The notes beneath the pieces were generated by a model that did not search any database, was not told the origin of the DNA, and was given only the letters and a program-made list of their open reading frames with translations. Below, piece after piece: positions 13,117-25,942 of a stretch of DNA of 64,000 nt (position 1 is the first letter of the stretch; each line of letters opens with the position of its first letter). The stretch is from Vespa crabro (taxonomy: Eukaryota > Arthropoda > Insecta > Hymenoptera > Vespidae), in assembly GCF_910589235.1 (NCBI RefSeq), contig NC_060978.1:713087-777086 (forward strand), written 5' to 3'. Position numbers and translations under genes: made by a program.

Positions 13117-15415
13117 TTCGTTCAATACATAGGCGCCAGGCATCCTGACGCCTACACTGCGGGCCTCTTCACAGCGTTTTGCTTTCACCATTTCCACGAA
13201 TACTACTGGTTGGTATTAATCTTTGCAACTTAGTTATCCATCCCTCCTCTCCTATTTCACCGATCCTCTCTCACTTAGCACTTTGTTCGCGAATAAAGAA
13301 TGTACTCGAGATTCGTTTAATCGTCACTAATGCATCATCAAAGCGTTTCTAGTTGTACTCAACGACTTTCACGTTCGAAAACGAAGGTGAAAATTCTTTG
13401 AGAGAAAGAGAATGAAATAAATAGATAGATAGATAGAGAGAGAAAGAGAGAGAGAGAGAGGGAAAGAGAGAGATAGAGAGTGATTAATTTGTTTGACCCC
13501 TATCTTCATGGTATTAAAAAAAGAGATATATAAGAGAATGTAAACAGAAATATAAACAGAATGTTAATACATACATATACTTCTATTATACATTATAGAT
13601 TATTTTTATTTACGTAACGAACAGATTGTTCGTGTAAATAATAAATATATATACATATACATAAACATATATATATATTTAAGTAAATACATAACATACT
13701 TTTTCTCTTATATAGATACATATATAACCGTCTAGATCAACATTATTTTGTCCTTATTGCCTTGTTTGTTCTTTCTCATTTAACACGGCTAACAATTTGC
13801 ATTATCGGATTTCCCGGAGCCATCAATGCGATATTATGCGGATGCACGCGAATCATGGAATATTATTTCTAATCTATTTCATACCAAGCTGTCACGAAAT
13901 GTCAGAATGAAGATGGGATGGAATGGGATGGGATAGGATGGGATGAGGTGGGATGTATATATGCGTGCTTATACTTCCGTTAGAATCGATAAATACTTGT
14001 CGATAGTCAAGGATGTATTGATAGATACATATATATATATATATAATATATATATATGTGCATGTCGAGAAAGAGAAACCAATAACAAGAGGGATAGAAG
14101 ACTATGTGGGAGGTTGAAAATGGGAGGAGTAGGAGTAGAAAGGGAGAAGAGGGACGGGAGGACGCAGTTAAAGAAGCCTTTGACGTGTCATAAGGCACGT
14201 GTTGTTTCTGTTGCAATCGGTCAAGGTCACCCGACGATATCGACCTACCACTTGCAAACAATCGTCTTGAAACGACCTCTCGCCTTGACTACGTAATAAG
14301 AAACAACCTCTTACATGTTTTTCTCTTCCTCTATTTGCGCAAAAGAAACGTAAAAAGATGATTATTTCACGGAAAGATTTCACGTATGACGTAAAGACCT
14401 GTTTATTTACTATAACGTTATCGAGAAATGATTTGTCGAAAAAGTATACGTACGGTAAGTACGATGACAAAAGCACAATCCATTTTAATTTTTTTTACTA
14501 GTGGCATTGTGACTATTGAAAAGAAAAGAAAAGAAAAGAATAGAAAAAAAAAAAAAGAAAAAATTCATCATCAGACTTTAACGATAACGTATCGCGAAAG
14601 ATTAACGGCTTCGTTCACGTGTACACCGCGACATTTCCACGACATTTCGATCGATGCTCGAACGTGTTACACTACAATTAATTTATATATGTATGTCCCC
14701 TTTTATTTTCTTTCCTTTTTCTTTTTTTGATCTTTCTATAGATATGTCTATAGATACGTAAATACGGATTATAATTTATTTTATTTCATTTTAATTTTTC
14801 CCTTTTCGTTTGTAATCATCAAAATACAACTATATGTTACGATTATTCACAGATAAGTTATCAATCGATAATATTTCAATTATCCCAATAGGGTCAAAAT
14901 TAAGGAACATTTTTTTCTCGTTTGACCGTACCAACAAGTTTTAACTGTAACGGAATAAAGTAATTTAAAAGCATTAGAATTCTAAACGAATATTCTCACA
15001 GGAGTCAAAATCTCTTGGCAGAGGTTAAACTGTATATTTTTTTTTTTTTTTTTTTTTTTTAACTTATAACTAATATATTAAGCAAAGGGGCGTGGACCTG
15101 ACCAATTTGTAATGGCCGATCCGTCGGATCTTAGGAGATCCTCGAAAAGCATCGTTAATCTCTAAGCTCGTCTAAAGCGAACGTTAAAGTGAATCTCACG
15201 CTCTGACAGAAACTTTATAGATTTTCATTAGTTCTTCGTCAATTGCCATGCAGCAAATTAATATTCTATCGTAGAAAAAAGCTAATTGACAATTTGTATC
15301 TATTTTATGGGTCTCTTGAATACGATGAATCAAATTTTATCTTCTTTCCTTATATACTTTTATGTTTAAATCCATCTTAGGTATTATTTCATTTCTCTTT
15401 GCATACCAGTCTTCT

Positions 15416-15418
<3 letters not shown>

Positions 15419-15470
<52 letters not shown>
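15419..15470. repeat. (TA)n, about 52 bp
   Basis: A perfect TA tract between AT-rich flanks. Confidence 0.95.
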
Positions 15471-15476
<6 letters not shown>

Positions 15477-16003
15477 AAGTCGCAGGTGCAGTTTATTCTA
15501 TGTAGTAGGATCCATCGGGAACGTGTCAAAGTTCACCGGAAGAAACGTTCAAATCGAATTGATTAGATATTCAAGAGTCTGAAGAAGGAGTCATAAAATC
15601 GAAGATTTCTTTCATTGTACCAATTCTTTTCTCTTCCGATCGTTCGACGTCTTTTACAAATTCTTTTCTTTTTTTTTTTTTTTTTTTTTTATCGCGAATA
15701 ATAAAAAAAAATTAAAAAGAAAGAAAGAAAGAAAAAAGAATTGCGTTTAATCCTTGCACTTTGATGCGTTTATCACGAGAGGAAAAAAAAATAGGTCGAG
15801 AGGATTTTTCGTCAGTGATCAAAATAAATATGACGACGTTATACAAAGAATGACTACGAAAGCTCGTATAATTACTTTGACACGCCCTTTTAATGTCACG
15901 AAACTCGAAACAATAGTGTGCAAAGATAAAAAAAAAATCGACTGTGAAATGTATCTCTCGTAGCTTTCAGTAAGTCGACTTATGTATGTAGATGTACTTA
16001 TTT

Positions 16004-16035
<32 letters not shown>

Positions 16036-17301
16036 TATATATGTATATATCTTCAATCTCTCGACCGTGAACATTCCCGAACCACAATTTTACTCTCGAC
16101 ACGTAATAGAACTAGTCGTCTCTCTTGGTGGTTTAGAGAGTTCGAATATCCACGATAACTTCAGAAATGGATCGTTCTTTAATCTGTGACTATCCCAAAG
16201 TTTTATCGCTTTCACGATAAATAATGTTTTCACAAAGCTCATGGTAATCGAAGAATCAATCAGACGAGAAAGTCTGAAGATTTATATGGTGTACGTTATA
16301 TACTGCCAAGCCTTTAAAGCGAAGAATATATCAATTTCAAAAAGTATATATTATTTATTTCAAAAGTTTACGTTTAAATAACTATCGAACGTATATGTAG
16401 TTAAAAAAAATCACTTTTTTTTTCTTTTCCTTTTTTTTTTTTAACGCCTCTAAACGAGTTAAAGCTTGACGAATGTCATTATATGTGCGGATGGATGATT
16501 GAGCGATTTGCAAATTTTTTTTTTCTTTTTCCCTTTTTTTTCTTTTTTTCTTCTTTTTTTTTTTTTTTTTTTTCTTTTTTCAGAACATCCTCAAATTGGC
16601 CATGTCTAAGGATATGACTCAACTAGATTAACCTTTAAAGGCCCTTACGAAGAGATATTTTAGAACTGTTCAAAGTTTTCTCTTTCTCTCAGAGAGAAAG
16701 AGAGAGAGAGAAAAAGGGATAGATAAAGAGAGGGAAGGAATGCAGAAAGGTCGTGCGAACGTCATTGTTGCAAGAAAGGGCTAAGAGGAGGGCTCGTAAG
16801 GAAAGGCTCGAAAATGGTTTTGATTAACGAGGGTGCAGACACCGGCCGTGAGGATTTCGAGAAGGGTCCGCCGACGCGTTCCGACCAGTAAAGTGCCGGT
16901 GTCTGGCCTTGGATTACTCATCGACGTCTCCCTTTCTCCTTCTCTCTCTCTCTCTCTCTTTATTTTCTTTTCTTTTCTACCTTTCTCCCCTTCTTCGCAC
17001 CATCATAAACGATGCTCCAGGGTCATCGAACTTATGCACGGAAGACGTTAACAGGATCGCCGATTTTTCTCATTTTCTTTTTTCCTTTTTATTTTCTTCT
17101 TTCTTTTTCTTTCTTTTTTTTTTTTTTCGTTTTTTCAGGAAGAGAACGATGATGTCACACGTCGAACGTGATCTTTGCATAATCGATATCTCAAAAAATT
17201 TTCAATGATACTCGCGAATCAATTCAGAATCAACAAGAGTATATATAATAATCTCGTAAGTTATAAATCCTTTTGTAGGTTTGATCTGTCAATTAAAGTC
17301 C

Positions 17302-17344
<43 letters not shown>

Positions 17345-17720
17345 AGATTGTTATATATAGGTTTTAAAATAAATGGACCGTTGTTCGTTCCTTTCCGTTT
17401 TGTTCGTGCGCGTAACGTCGTTCGTTTGTTCGTTCGTTCTATAGAAAGAAAGAAAGAAAGAAAGAAAAAAAAGGAAAAAAAAAAAAAGAAAAGAAACAAA
17501 AAATAAAAGATCCATGACGCGTCGAACGAAAGGAAAAGTGGTCTGCCAGGTTCGGAGGAAGAGCTCTCTTACTCCGATCCATCTTGATCCTCTTTCAGGA
17601 TTCGTCCTCGATAATTCGTGGAAACGCCGAATTCTTTTGACAGGTACCTTCGAATATATTGTTTTCTTTTAACTAGTCTCGACGAAGATAAATGAAAATG
17701 CGATAAATTTTCTATCCTAG

Positions 17721-17749
17721 GGAGTAACAGACGTTAACGTTAGGTTCAG
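17721..17749 (+). other. Candidate 29-bp micro-exon
   Basis: Acceptor ttttctatcctag and strong donor TTCAG|GTAAGG enclose 29 bp with an open frame (VTDVNVRF). The splice signals are good for such a short segment, but there is no flanking gene to join it to. Confidence 0.12.
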
Positions 17750-17930
17750 GTAAGGAGAGTTTCGCAGAAGAATGGTGGGGGCTGAGGGTGGGGGTGGGGG
17801 GAAGGCGAGACTGTGGGACTTGGGGACTGAAGGGGGTGGGAGTAGAACGCGGTTGTGCGTTTCGTCGAATAAAGGCCACCTGCGAGTGCAAAGAGAGGAA
17901 AAGAGAAAGAGATAGATAAAGAGAGAGAGA

Positions 17931-17982
<52 letters not shown>

Positions 17983-18288
17983 AAAGAAAGGGAGCTGTAG
18001 TTTTCTACCTTCCTGGAGGTCTCTCGATTTCGTTTCACGGGCGGAGAAATGAATCGAAAGTCAGTCTCTCTTCGACGTTCCTTTTTCTTTGTTTCTTTAT
18101 TTCTTTCTTTCCTTTTTCCTTTCTTTTTCTTTTTTCTTTTCTTTTTTTTTTTTTGTTCCTTTTTCCTTTACGTCAACGATTCCAAGAAATATCCCAAGAA
18201 GTTATTTCAAAGGATCGAAAGTCTTATTACACGATATCCCGATTATATCGATTCACGAGTAGCGAAAAAAAAAGAATTAGGATCTGCA

Positions 18289-18331
<43 letters not shown>

Positions 18332-19110
18332 AATCGTTGAGCTAAGGATTATCGAATCGTTCGAAAGAAATTAATTCAGAAATTATAGTAAGAGGTTGAT
18401 GAGGGTGGGAGGGGGGAAGGAAGAGGAAGAGGAAGAAAAGAAAAAAGAAAAATATACAAAGAGAGAACTTTCGTGGAATATACGAGACTTAAGAAGATAC
18501 GTGGATAAGGGTGGAAGGTTGCTGAGGATGATGTTGTTAATGCGATAGCGCTTAATGGATTTAATCTTTTTAATAAAATTGTCTTTGCGATATTGTACGA
18601 GCTGAAAGGAAGGGAGGAAGGAAGGGAGGGAGGGAGGGATGAAAAACAAGGAAGGGATGTAAATTACATGATTACTATTAATACGATGCTTTTTCATTTT
18701 TCACTCTCGATAGTGAAATAAGGAAATTTCGTTCGATGTCAAATTCATTCTCGATGTCAAAGACCCTCCCTGACGCTGAGTGTTCGATCGGGCGAGGGAA
18801 GAGAAGAGCAAAGAGAAGGAACGGCATGGAGGGAGAGCCCTTGAACAAGGACACGTCCGTCTTCTCGTTTCTGCTGTGTAAAAAAAAAAAAAAAAAAAGA
18901 AATTCTTTTGCATTGCGTGCACGCGTGAATATGTGCGTGAGTTCGTTCATTCCTTCTCTCATTCGTTTAGACGAGAAACGAGAAAAGAGGAAAGGAGGTA
19001 TCGTCTTTCGATTAAATACGATCCACAGGATCCACCATTTGTAGACCTACCATCAACTATCAGTCGTTTCCGTTTTTTTTTTATTTTTTATCTCTTTATC
19101 TCTTTATCTT

Positions 19111-19155
<45 letters not shown>

Positions 19156-19408
19156 CTTTTATTCTCTCTTATTCGTGAAAGAGAATGCTTACGCACGTTC
19201 ACGCATCTACGCAAGCAAGCTCTTTTCGTAGCAAACGACTCCATTGTTGCAGAAATTTTTCGAGTATCCTCGACGATTCTCCTTTTCGTCTTGTTAAATG
19301 AAACGTCTAGTCGTCTAGTCGTAATCGAAAACTACAAACGAAAGATGTAATAAGAGATTAGAGTGACGAAAGTTAGAACGACCAGAGGAGATATTAAGCA
19401 TTCTATCT

Positions 19409-19454
<46 letters not shown>

Positions 19455-19522
19455 TTGGTAATATTGTCGACGATCTTCATTATTATTTTTATCTTAACGA
19501 CCGAGGAAGGAATTTTCAATAT

Positions 19523-19582
19523 ATACATACATACATACATACATACATACATACATACATACATACATACATACATACATAC
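19523..19582 (+). repeat. (ATAC)15
   Basis: About 60 bp of perfect ATAC units. A (TA)n tract (19411-19451) lies just upstream. Confidence 0.95.
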
Positions 19583-19789
19583 GTATAAAGCATAAATATA
19601 TTATGTTATTCTATTTGTCCGATCGTTAAATCTGTTGACAACATATATCAATTGAACTTTAAAAAGAGCAAGAGTCCACGTCCGGTAAATATTATGAACA
19701 TACGTAATATCATTTCCATGGCCATCAGTATGCTTTCTACGTTGACCTTCATCTCTTTCGGTTTGGTTTGGATTGAATGATATTTTTCT

Positions 19790-19791
<2 letters not shown>

Positions 19792-19825
<34 letters not shown>
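19792..19825 (+). repeat. Poly-T, about 34 bp
   Basis: An unbroken T run, the longest homopolymer I noticed. Confidence 0.9.
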
Positions 19826-19827
<2 letters not shown>

Positions 19828-20092
19828 TGATCGATCTATTAGATAGAAAATGTACGTAAGGAATCTAGAAATCAAAATAATCGAATAAATCTTTAGATAT
19901 TGAGAATTATTTTATTTTGACAAGACGAATCATCGATTTTCAAGGACTTATTCGATATTTATTTACCGTTTCGTAAGGGTCTATATTTTTCGAACTTTTG
20001 AAATTTTTTCTTAATGAAGTTTATTATAGATTATGGAAAAATTTTCACGATTTAATACGTCTTGAACTTTTTGACTTGTTATCGTCCTTTTG

Positions 20093-20134
<42 letters not shown>

Positions 20135-20221
20135 ACTTTCTCTTTTTTTCTCTCTTTCTTTCTTTCTTATTCTCTTTCTCTTTCACGTTTTCTCTCAGTT
20201 TATATTTTGAATTATAGATAT

Positions 20222-20584
20222 TTACCATTGAGATAAGAGATCAAAATTATTAAATTTTATATATCTTTCTGGACGACAATGTCTGTTGCACGGTATACCG
20301 TAAGTGCGTATACAGCAAGGTTTCCAACTTGGTTTTTGTGGTATCGGTGGAATTATGCAAATTTTATAAGGAGAACTCGGTGGACATATGTATTTTGGTG
20401 GACAAGATCTTTCAGGAGGGCATGGTCTCATTGGACATCCAGAACATGGTTGACAGGACTAAATCGAAATGAAAGAATTTATCATGATTTAATGAAGATC
20501 GATATCTCGAAAAAAAAAAAAGAAAAAAGGAAAAACAGTTAGTAAGGTTAAGAAACATAGATCGTTCCTTTTTTGACATACCAT
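20222..20584 (-). CDS. Small Cys/Pro-rich protein, 79 residues, two exons
   Basis: Function unknown. Exon 2 is 20458-20222 on the minus strand, preceded by a good acceptor (tttcatttcgatttag) and ending in TAA. Exon 1 contributes only ATG (20584-20582), directly followed by the donor GTATGT, and the intron is 123 bp with phase 0. The joined protein begins MSCQPCSGCPMRPCPPERSC and has 11 Cys and 17 Pro, many as CPP or PC pairs, then a short Cys-poor tail (YIKFNNF). There is no signal peptide or membrane segment. The -3 base of the start is A, and TATAAA lies about 27 bp upstream of the ATG. Composition resembles small Cys/Pro-rich structural proteins, such as those of insect sperm, but I cannot name a family. 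Low-complexity repeats do not explain this frame, unlike most others in the window. Confidence 0.62.
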
Positions 20585-20610
20585 TGTCTATCGTTTAAAA
20601 ATTTTAGAAT

Positions 20611-20618
20611 TTATACGG
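20611..20618 (-). promoter_or_regulatory. TATA-like element upstream of the small Cys/Pro gene
   Basis: The minus strand reads gtataaatt about 27-34 bp before the single-codon ATG exon. If used, the 5' leader would be very short. A second TATA-like string (gatatatga) lies near 20690. Confidence 0.25.
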
Positions 20619-21925
20619 ATTAATCTATTCGATGTTTTTTTCTTCGAACAAACGTAGACATATTTCAATTGAACATTTTGACAAAATTTTCATATATCAA
20701 AGATGTTAAAAATGTTGATTATAATGTCGGCGAATGGTGCCGCTCGGTTGGCTTATGAAACGGAATTGGTTTTACGGAGTGAAACGTATCGATTTCTCTC
20801 AAGTTCGACTCGCTCTGGCATCATCTCGCGTTTTTTGTTTACGCGAAAATATCAGAGCGCGCAGGGCGACCTCGAGAGATTGCGACGAACCCGCAGAACC
20901 TGACCTGCATTAACGTGGCATCGCTTGTGCTGCGATATTCGGAGGTATCCGCAACGAGACCTTGGCTCCGAAACACCGAAACACAGATTCCACGACGGGG
21001 ACGACTTTTCCTCTCTCTTTCTTCGTCGTCCGTTTTTTCCTCTTTGTAAAACCGACGTTCTCGAATTTACTCGAATCCGAACGGACGCCGGTCAAAACTT
21101 GCGAAACTTTGGAGGAACTGTCGAAAGTTTTTAAACAAACAACAACAAAACCATAAATACATATATACATTATATACGTAAATACATAATATTGTACGAC
21201 TACGTATTTTCAGTTGGACGTTAAAACGAGAAAAGAATTCTGAGAAATGTGAAAGAACAAACAAAAAGAAAAAGAAAAAAGAAAAACAAAAATAAAGAGA
21301 GAACGAAAGAAAGGGAAGAAAAAAGAAAAATAATAAAAAAAAAAAAAAAGAAAGAAAAGAAAACTTGACGTTCAGAGAGCCATTTAAATATCGTAATGAT
21401 TTCTATTTTCAACGAACGCGCGTGCGGTCGCAATGAATAAATGTTCCTAGCTTCCTTTTACGGTCGATACTTTATTAATTTTTATCCGTAAAGGTGAATT
21501 TCCTGTTCGGAATCTATACGATACATAATCAAGCACGCATATAATGGGATACTTGGAAAGAAAAAGCTAAGGAGCTAATTATGCGACGCACGTTGAATCG
21601 TCTTCGAACCATTTCCTGCGATTATAGCGTTTATATCACAATGACGTTCGAAGGGGTGGTTACGTTCATTATGACGAACACGCCTTTCCAGAAATACACT
21701 TTGAGAGAGAGAGAGAGAGAAAGAGAGAAAGAGAGAGAGAAAGAGAGAGGGAGAGAGAGAGAGAGACTGTACGGAATTTGTTCTTAGCGACGAATGATAG
21801 GAACAGATTTCTCGGTAATCCCCTCGAACGTCATCGACAATTATCAATTCGATATGTCCGAAGATTAGCGAGAAACATACAAAGCTGACAATAATTTTTT
21901 TTTCTTCGCACTTCATATTTTCTCA

Positions 21926-21983
<58 letters not shown>

Positions 21984-22752
21984 AAATATTACGTTAATTC
22001 GTACAATTTTATTTTCGTTTTGGTTTCATTTCGTTTTCATTAAAATCCACACGTTCATTCCGTATCATCGATTATTTTTAGCTTGTAATATGAATAATTA
22101 GGCTTTTTGAAATTCCGTGAGTAAATGTGAGAAATTTTTGCGTAGGACACAAGAAAGAAAAATGAGTTAACGATTGCATAAGGAATCGTTGAACAAATTT
22201 AGAACGCGCGTCATCGGATGGACCCCAGCGAAACGGCACATGAGAGGACGTTGATCGCGGGTGGTGTATGGAAACGGGCCCAAGGTTACCAAATGGAGAC
22301 TGCCCAAAAACCCAAATACATACAATTATATCGGACGATTGGGCACGAGCTATGTATATGTCTAGCAACGAATCTCCTTTGCTTGCGAAAGGACCATCCC
22401 ACTACGATCACCATCATCAGGCATTAACTTTCGTTACAGTATACAAGTCTCAAGGTCATTTTCTTAAAATTCATCGTTACGTTAGATAGATCATATTGAA
22501 TGTCGTTAACCAATATCGATTTAATCGATCGTGAATTAATATAGGATCGATTGACTTTTCGTCCTATGACATCGTAGAAAAGTAACATCCGAATATATCG
22601 TGATGAATACATATATACATATATATATATATATATGTACATACTCACTTTATATACTTAGGAATAAAGTGATCGTATAAGAAGCATCGTAGAAGAAAAA
22701 CTCTATAGGTTTGTTACATCATAGGTAACCTTGGTTCCGGCGTAAACAACTT

Positions 22753-22840
22753 CTAGAAAGCAAGTTCAAACGCCTGTCAAACTGCTGAACACATTCTATA
22801 GTACGTGTATAAATACCCCAGGATATATCTGAAAGTTCGT
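22753..22840 (+). promoter_or_regulatory. Candidate TATA promoter with heat-shock-like dyad
   Basis: TATAAATA at 22808-22815 is followed by gttcgttgcc at the right spacing for a start near 22838. About 50 bp upstream is the dyad TTCTAGAA near 22753-22760, the core of a two-unit heat-shock element. No coding exon was found downstream. Confidence 0.25.
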
Positions 22841-23477
22841 TGCCCAGCGACGTTTCGTGTATTTCTTTCTTTCTATTTCTTCTGATTGTTTTTTTCTTTT
22901 CCCCCTTTATTTTTTTTTTTTTTGACTTTTCTCTTGGAATTATAATATAACAATAAACGGAATAAGAAAATGAAAATGGTGAAAGAGATAATGACGAAGT
23001 AAATAGATAATGATGAAGAAGAACAGAAAGATCGCTTCCACTTTAATGAAAATGAAACGAACGTGATACGATACGTAATGACAAAGAGAAGAAGAATAAG
23101 AATAATAATAAGAATAAAAAGAAGTAGAAGAAGAAGAAGAAGAAGAAGAAAAAGAAAAAGAGGAAGAAAAAGGAGAAGATGGAAAAGGTGAAAGAGGTGG
23201 AGATGATGATGATGATGATGATAATGGTGGTGGAGGTGTATACGAAGGGATAACAAAAAAAAAAGAGATAGAAAAGGATAGAGAACGTAGTAGTGCGACG
23301 CACGTCGTCTTATCGGAAGCGACGCAGGTGTCCTCCGTTAAGAGAATACTCAGCGAAAGGCGAAAGGGTTAACGATCTTCCTCTTTCCGTGTACAAGTAC
23401 GGGAATGAGATAGGACGCGTGCGTTCGCGCGAACGCACGCGCACGCTCCTCTTGTCTTCTCTTTTGCTTTTTCTTTT

Positions 23478-23551
23478 TCTTCTTCTTCTTCTCCTACTAC
23501 TACTACTACAACTACTACTACTATTACTACTATTATTATTACTACTACTAC

Positions 23552-23582
<31 letters not shown>

Positions 23583-23640
23583 CTTTTTTTCTTCTTTTTC
23601 TTTTTCTTTTTCTTCTTCGTCTTCTCTTCGTCGACGTTCC
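23478..23640 (+). repeat. CTT/CTA trinucleotide-rich tract
   Basis: Alternating blocks of CTT, CTA and ATT triplets, then CTTTTT sequence. Open frames over it are homopolymeric Leu or Tyr/Glu artefacts. Confidence 0.9.
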
Positions 23641-23747
23641 AGGATGACGAGCTTCTTGCTAATCGCCGGTGTCGCTGGCCGCGCTCGAGGTCTCCTTGTA
23701 AGATTCCAACGTGTGCGTCACGCGATTCTACGTCTCTCTTGGAACGT

Positions 23748-23805
<58 letters not shown>

Positions 23806-23851
23806 TGAAGACGATGAAGACGATGAAGACGATGAAGACGATGAAGACGAT
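23748..23851 (+). repeat. (GAC)n followed by (GATGAAGAC)5
   Basis: About 18 GAC triplets pass into five 9-bp units. One frame reads poly-Asp then DED repeats, but the flanks show no supporting gene structure. Confidence 0.9.
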
Positions 23852-24868
23852 GGCAAATTCGCGCATATTTCAAAAGAAAAAGAAAGGAAAGGTGGATTGC
23901 GGATAGCGATGGAAAAAGGGAGGGAGACGTGGAGAATGCCACTCGGGTGAGAATGGAAAAACGAAGGAGATCCGATATATATATATATAGATAGGGAGAG
24001 AGTGAGAGTAAGAGAGAAAACTACGACGACAAGGAACGTGGGAAGAACAGAGAGGAAATGGTTATCGAGAAGAATTCGTCGAGTGGTTCTCCTCTTCGAG
24101 GCTTCGGCCATTCATATCGAGCGCACCGGAGAAGAGTCTTTTTCTTTGTCCCTTTTTTCCCTTCTCTTTCTTCTTTTTTTTTTTTTGACCTTTTTCTTTC
24201 CTTTTTCTTTTTCTTTTTTTTTGACCTTTTTCTTTCCTCTTTTTTTCTTTTTTTTTTTATCGCTCCACAATTCACACAAGCCTCCCCTCACTCTCACTCT
24301 CTCTATCTCTCTCTCTCTCTTCTCCCTCTCTTCCTTCTTCTTCTTCTTCTTTTCCTTCTTGTCTTCTACTTACTGGCACACGGACTTTCACCGATTTTTT
24401 TTTTCAACGATTCAGCGAAACGCTGAGATTACATTCTCTTCTTTAAAAACGATACGCATCATTCTATTTTTTTATTACGTATGCACGTACAGTTTATGAT
24501 TCACTTATCAATAATACGCTTTTAACGTTCGTAATATACAAATTCCACTTTCAAAGTGATAAATTTTCAAAGATAATAGAGACGCGAGGTCTTTTCAATG
24601 TCGCGCAAATGGATGACTAAGATCGGGATATTTTCCCCTTTATAATATGCGAAATCTGTGTTATGTTAAACGCGATTAATTGGTATCATGTTCTAATAAT
24701 AGTTCGATCGGAAATGACGTTGTTGATTCGTTATAGACTACATATATTCTCGTTTAATCGAATTCAAGTTTTATCCAATAACAATAAGAAAATTATATGG
24801 ATGTAACTGTAACATTTTTCTTGTTTTTCTTTTTTTATATATATATATATAATAATTTTCTTCTTTTG

Positions 24869-24901
<33 letters not shown>

Positions 24902-24928
24902 TTTTCTCTTTCTTTCTCTTTTTCTCTT

Positions 24929-24959
<31 letters not shown>

Positions 24960-25426
24960 CTTTAGTTATACTTTTACATTTAATTCGATTAAATTCAATT
25001 TCATATCTTTAAAATTGTGCTATAATACTTATGTATTATATATCAAAAATATTTCATTTATAATAATATTTAATTATATAATACTTATATATATATATAT
25101 ATGTTATACATTAATGTTGAATAATTTTCAACCATAATGGATACGTTTTTATTTACGATGATTGAACGAATCAGGACAAATCTGTATTCTGAATCTAAAT
25201 TTTTTTTCTTAAGAATAATATATAAGAAAATGATCTGTTAATAATAAATCGTCGAATCATTATCCTGATCTTAATTGGTAAAAGAAAATTATTCGTCATT
25301 TAAGTATAGTATAATAATGAATCGTTTCTCGTTCGTCGTGCGTTGTGTACATAATAGAACCGACACAGCGCGTAATCTCATCGCGTAAAAACATCGTAAT
25401 GCTGAGTCGTACTTTTTAAAAAGGAG

Positions 25427-25477
25427 ATTGCAAACGCGAGGGGAAGATAAAAGAGCGAAGTTAAAAATGCGCGCGAG

Positions 25478-25516
<39 letters not shown>

Positions 25517-25687
25517 TTCTCTTTCTCCCTCTCTGTTCTTCTTAATGAATAAAACGTGCGAGTTTATTCGCATACAAGCATTCTTCTCTTATTTCTCATT
25601 ATCATTTCGTCACATTGATGTACCAATTGATATATAAGAAAAGGACTTTCAATAAAAACGTGCTGATCAAAACAAAGAAAATAAAAG

Positions 25688-25726
<39 letters not shown>

Positions 25727-25884
25727 TCTTTATGCTAAGGCACTTAAAATAAAGTGATAAGAAAAATCGAGAAGTATCGAATGTAAGTCGAGATTATACA
25801 ATCTAATTCGAAGAAATAAAATCTAAAGTCGTATTATTGATTACGAACGAGAAGAAAAGATAAAACAGAGGGCGCAAGGTCTCA

Positions 25885-25942
<58 letters not shown>

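Larger units (their letters stand above)
9001..15000. other. Non-coding, mixed islands and repeats
   Basis: GA tracts, CT tracts (10340-10535), (ATT)n near 12716-12740 and (TA)n near 13073-13112. A donor-like GAAA|GTGAGT lies at 9160. The block 9820-10300 is GC-richer and holds the candidate mini-exon at 9841-9897. TCAAGGTCA lies at 14219-14227. No other gene evidence. Confidence 0.55.
15001..20100. other. Non-coding, AT-rich, with a mixed block 16740-17890
   Basis: Poly-T runs, (TA)n, GA tracts (17306-17345, 17921-17970) and G-rich minus-strand artefacts near 17770-17850. Apart from the micro-exon candidate at 17721-17749, no coding signal is seen. Confidence 0.55.
20590..25426. other. Non-coding stretch right of the small Cys/Pro gene
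   Basis: A GC-richer block at 20730-21120 with open frames on both strands but no clear exon, the promoter candidate at 22753-22840, and strong trinucleotide repeats at 23100-23850. AT-rich from 24480 to 25320. Confidence 0.55.

Noticed and set aside
14190..14200. taaggcacg, resembling the miR-124 seed
   Set aside because: Only nine bases match and no precursor hairpin surrounds it.
23711..23950. Asp/Glu-rich open frame
   Set aside because: It is a translation of (GAC)n and (GATGAAGAC)n with no splice or start support. Other frames over the same array are equally open.
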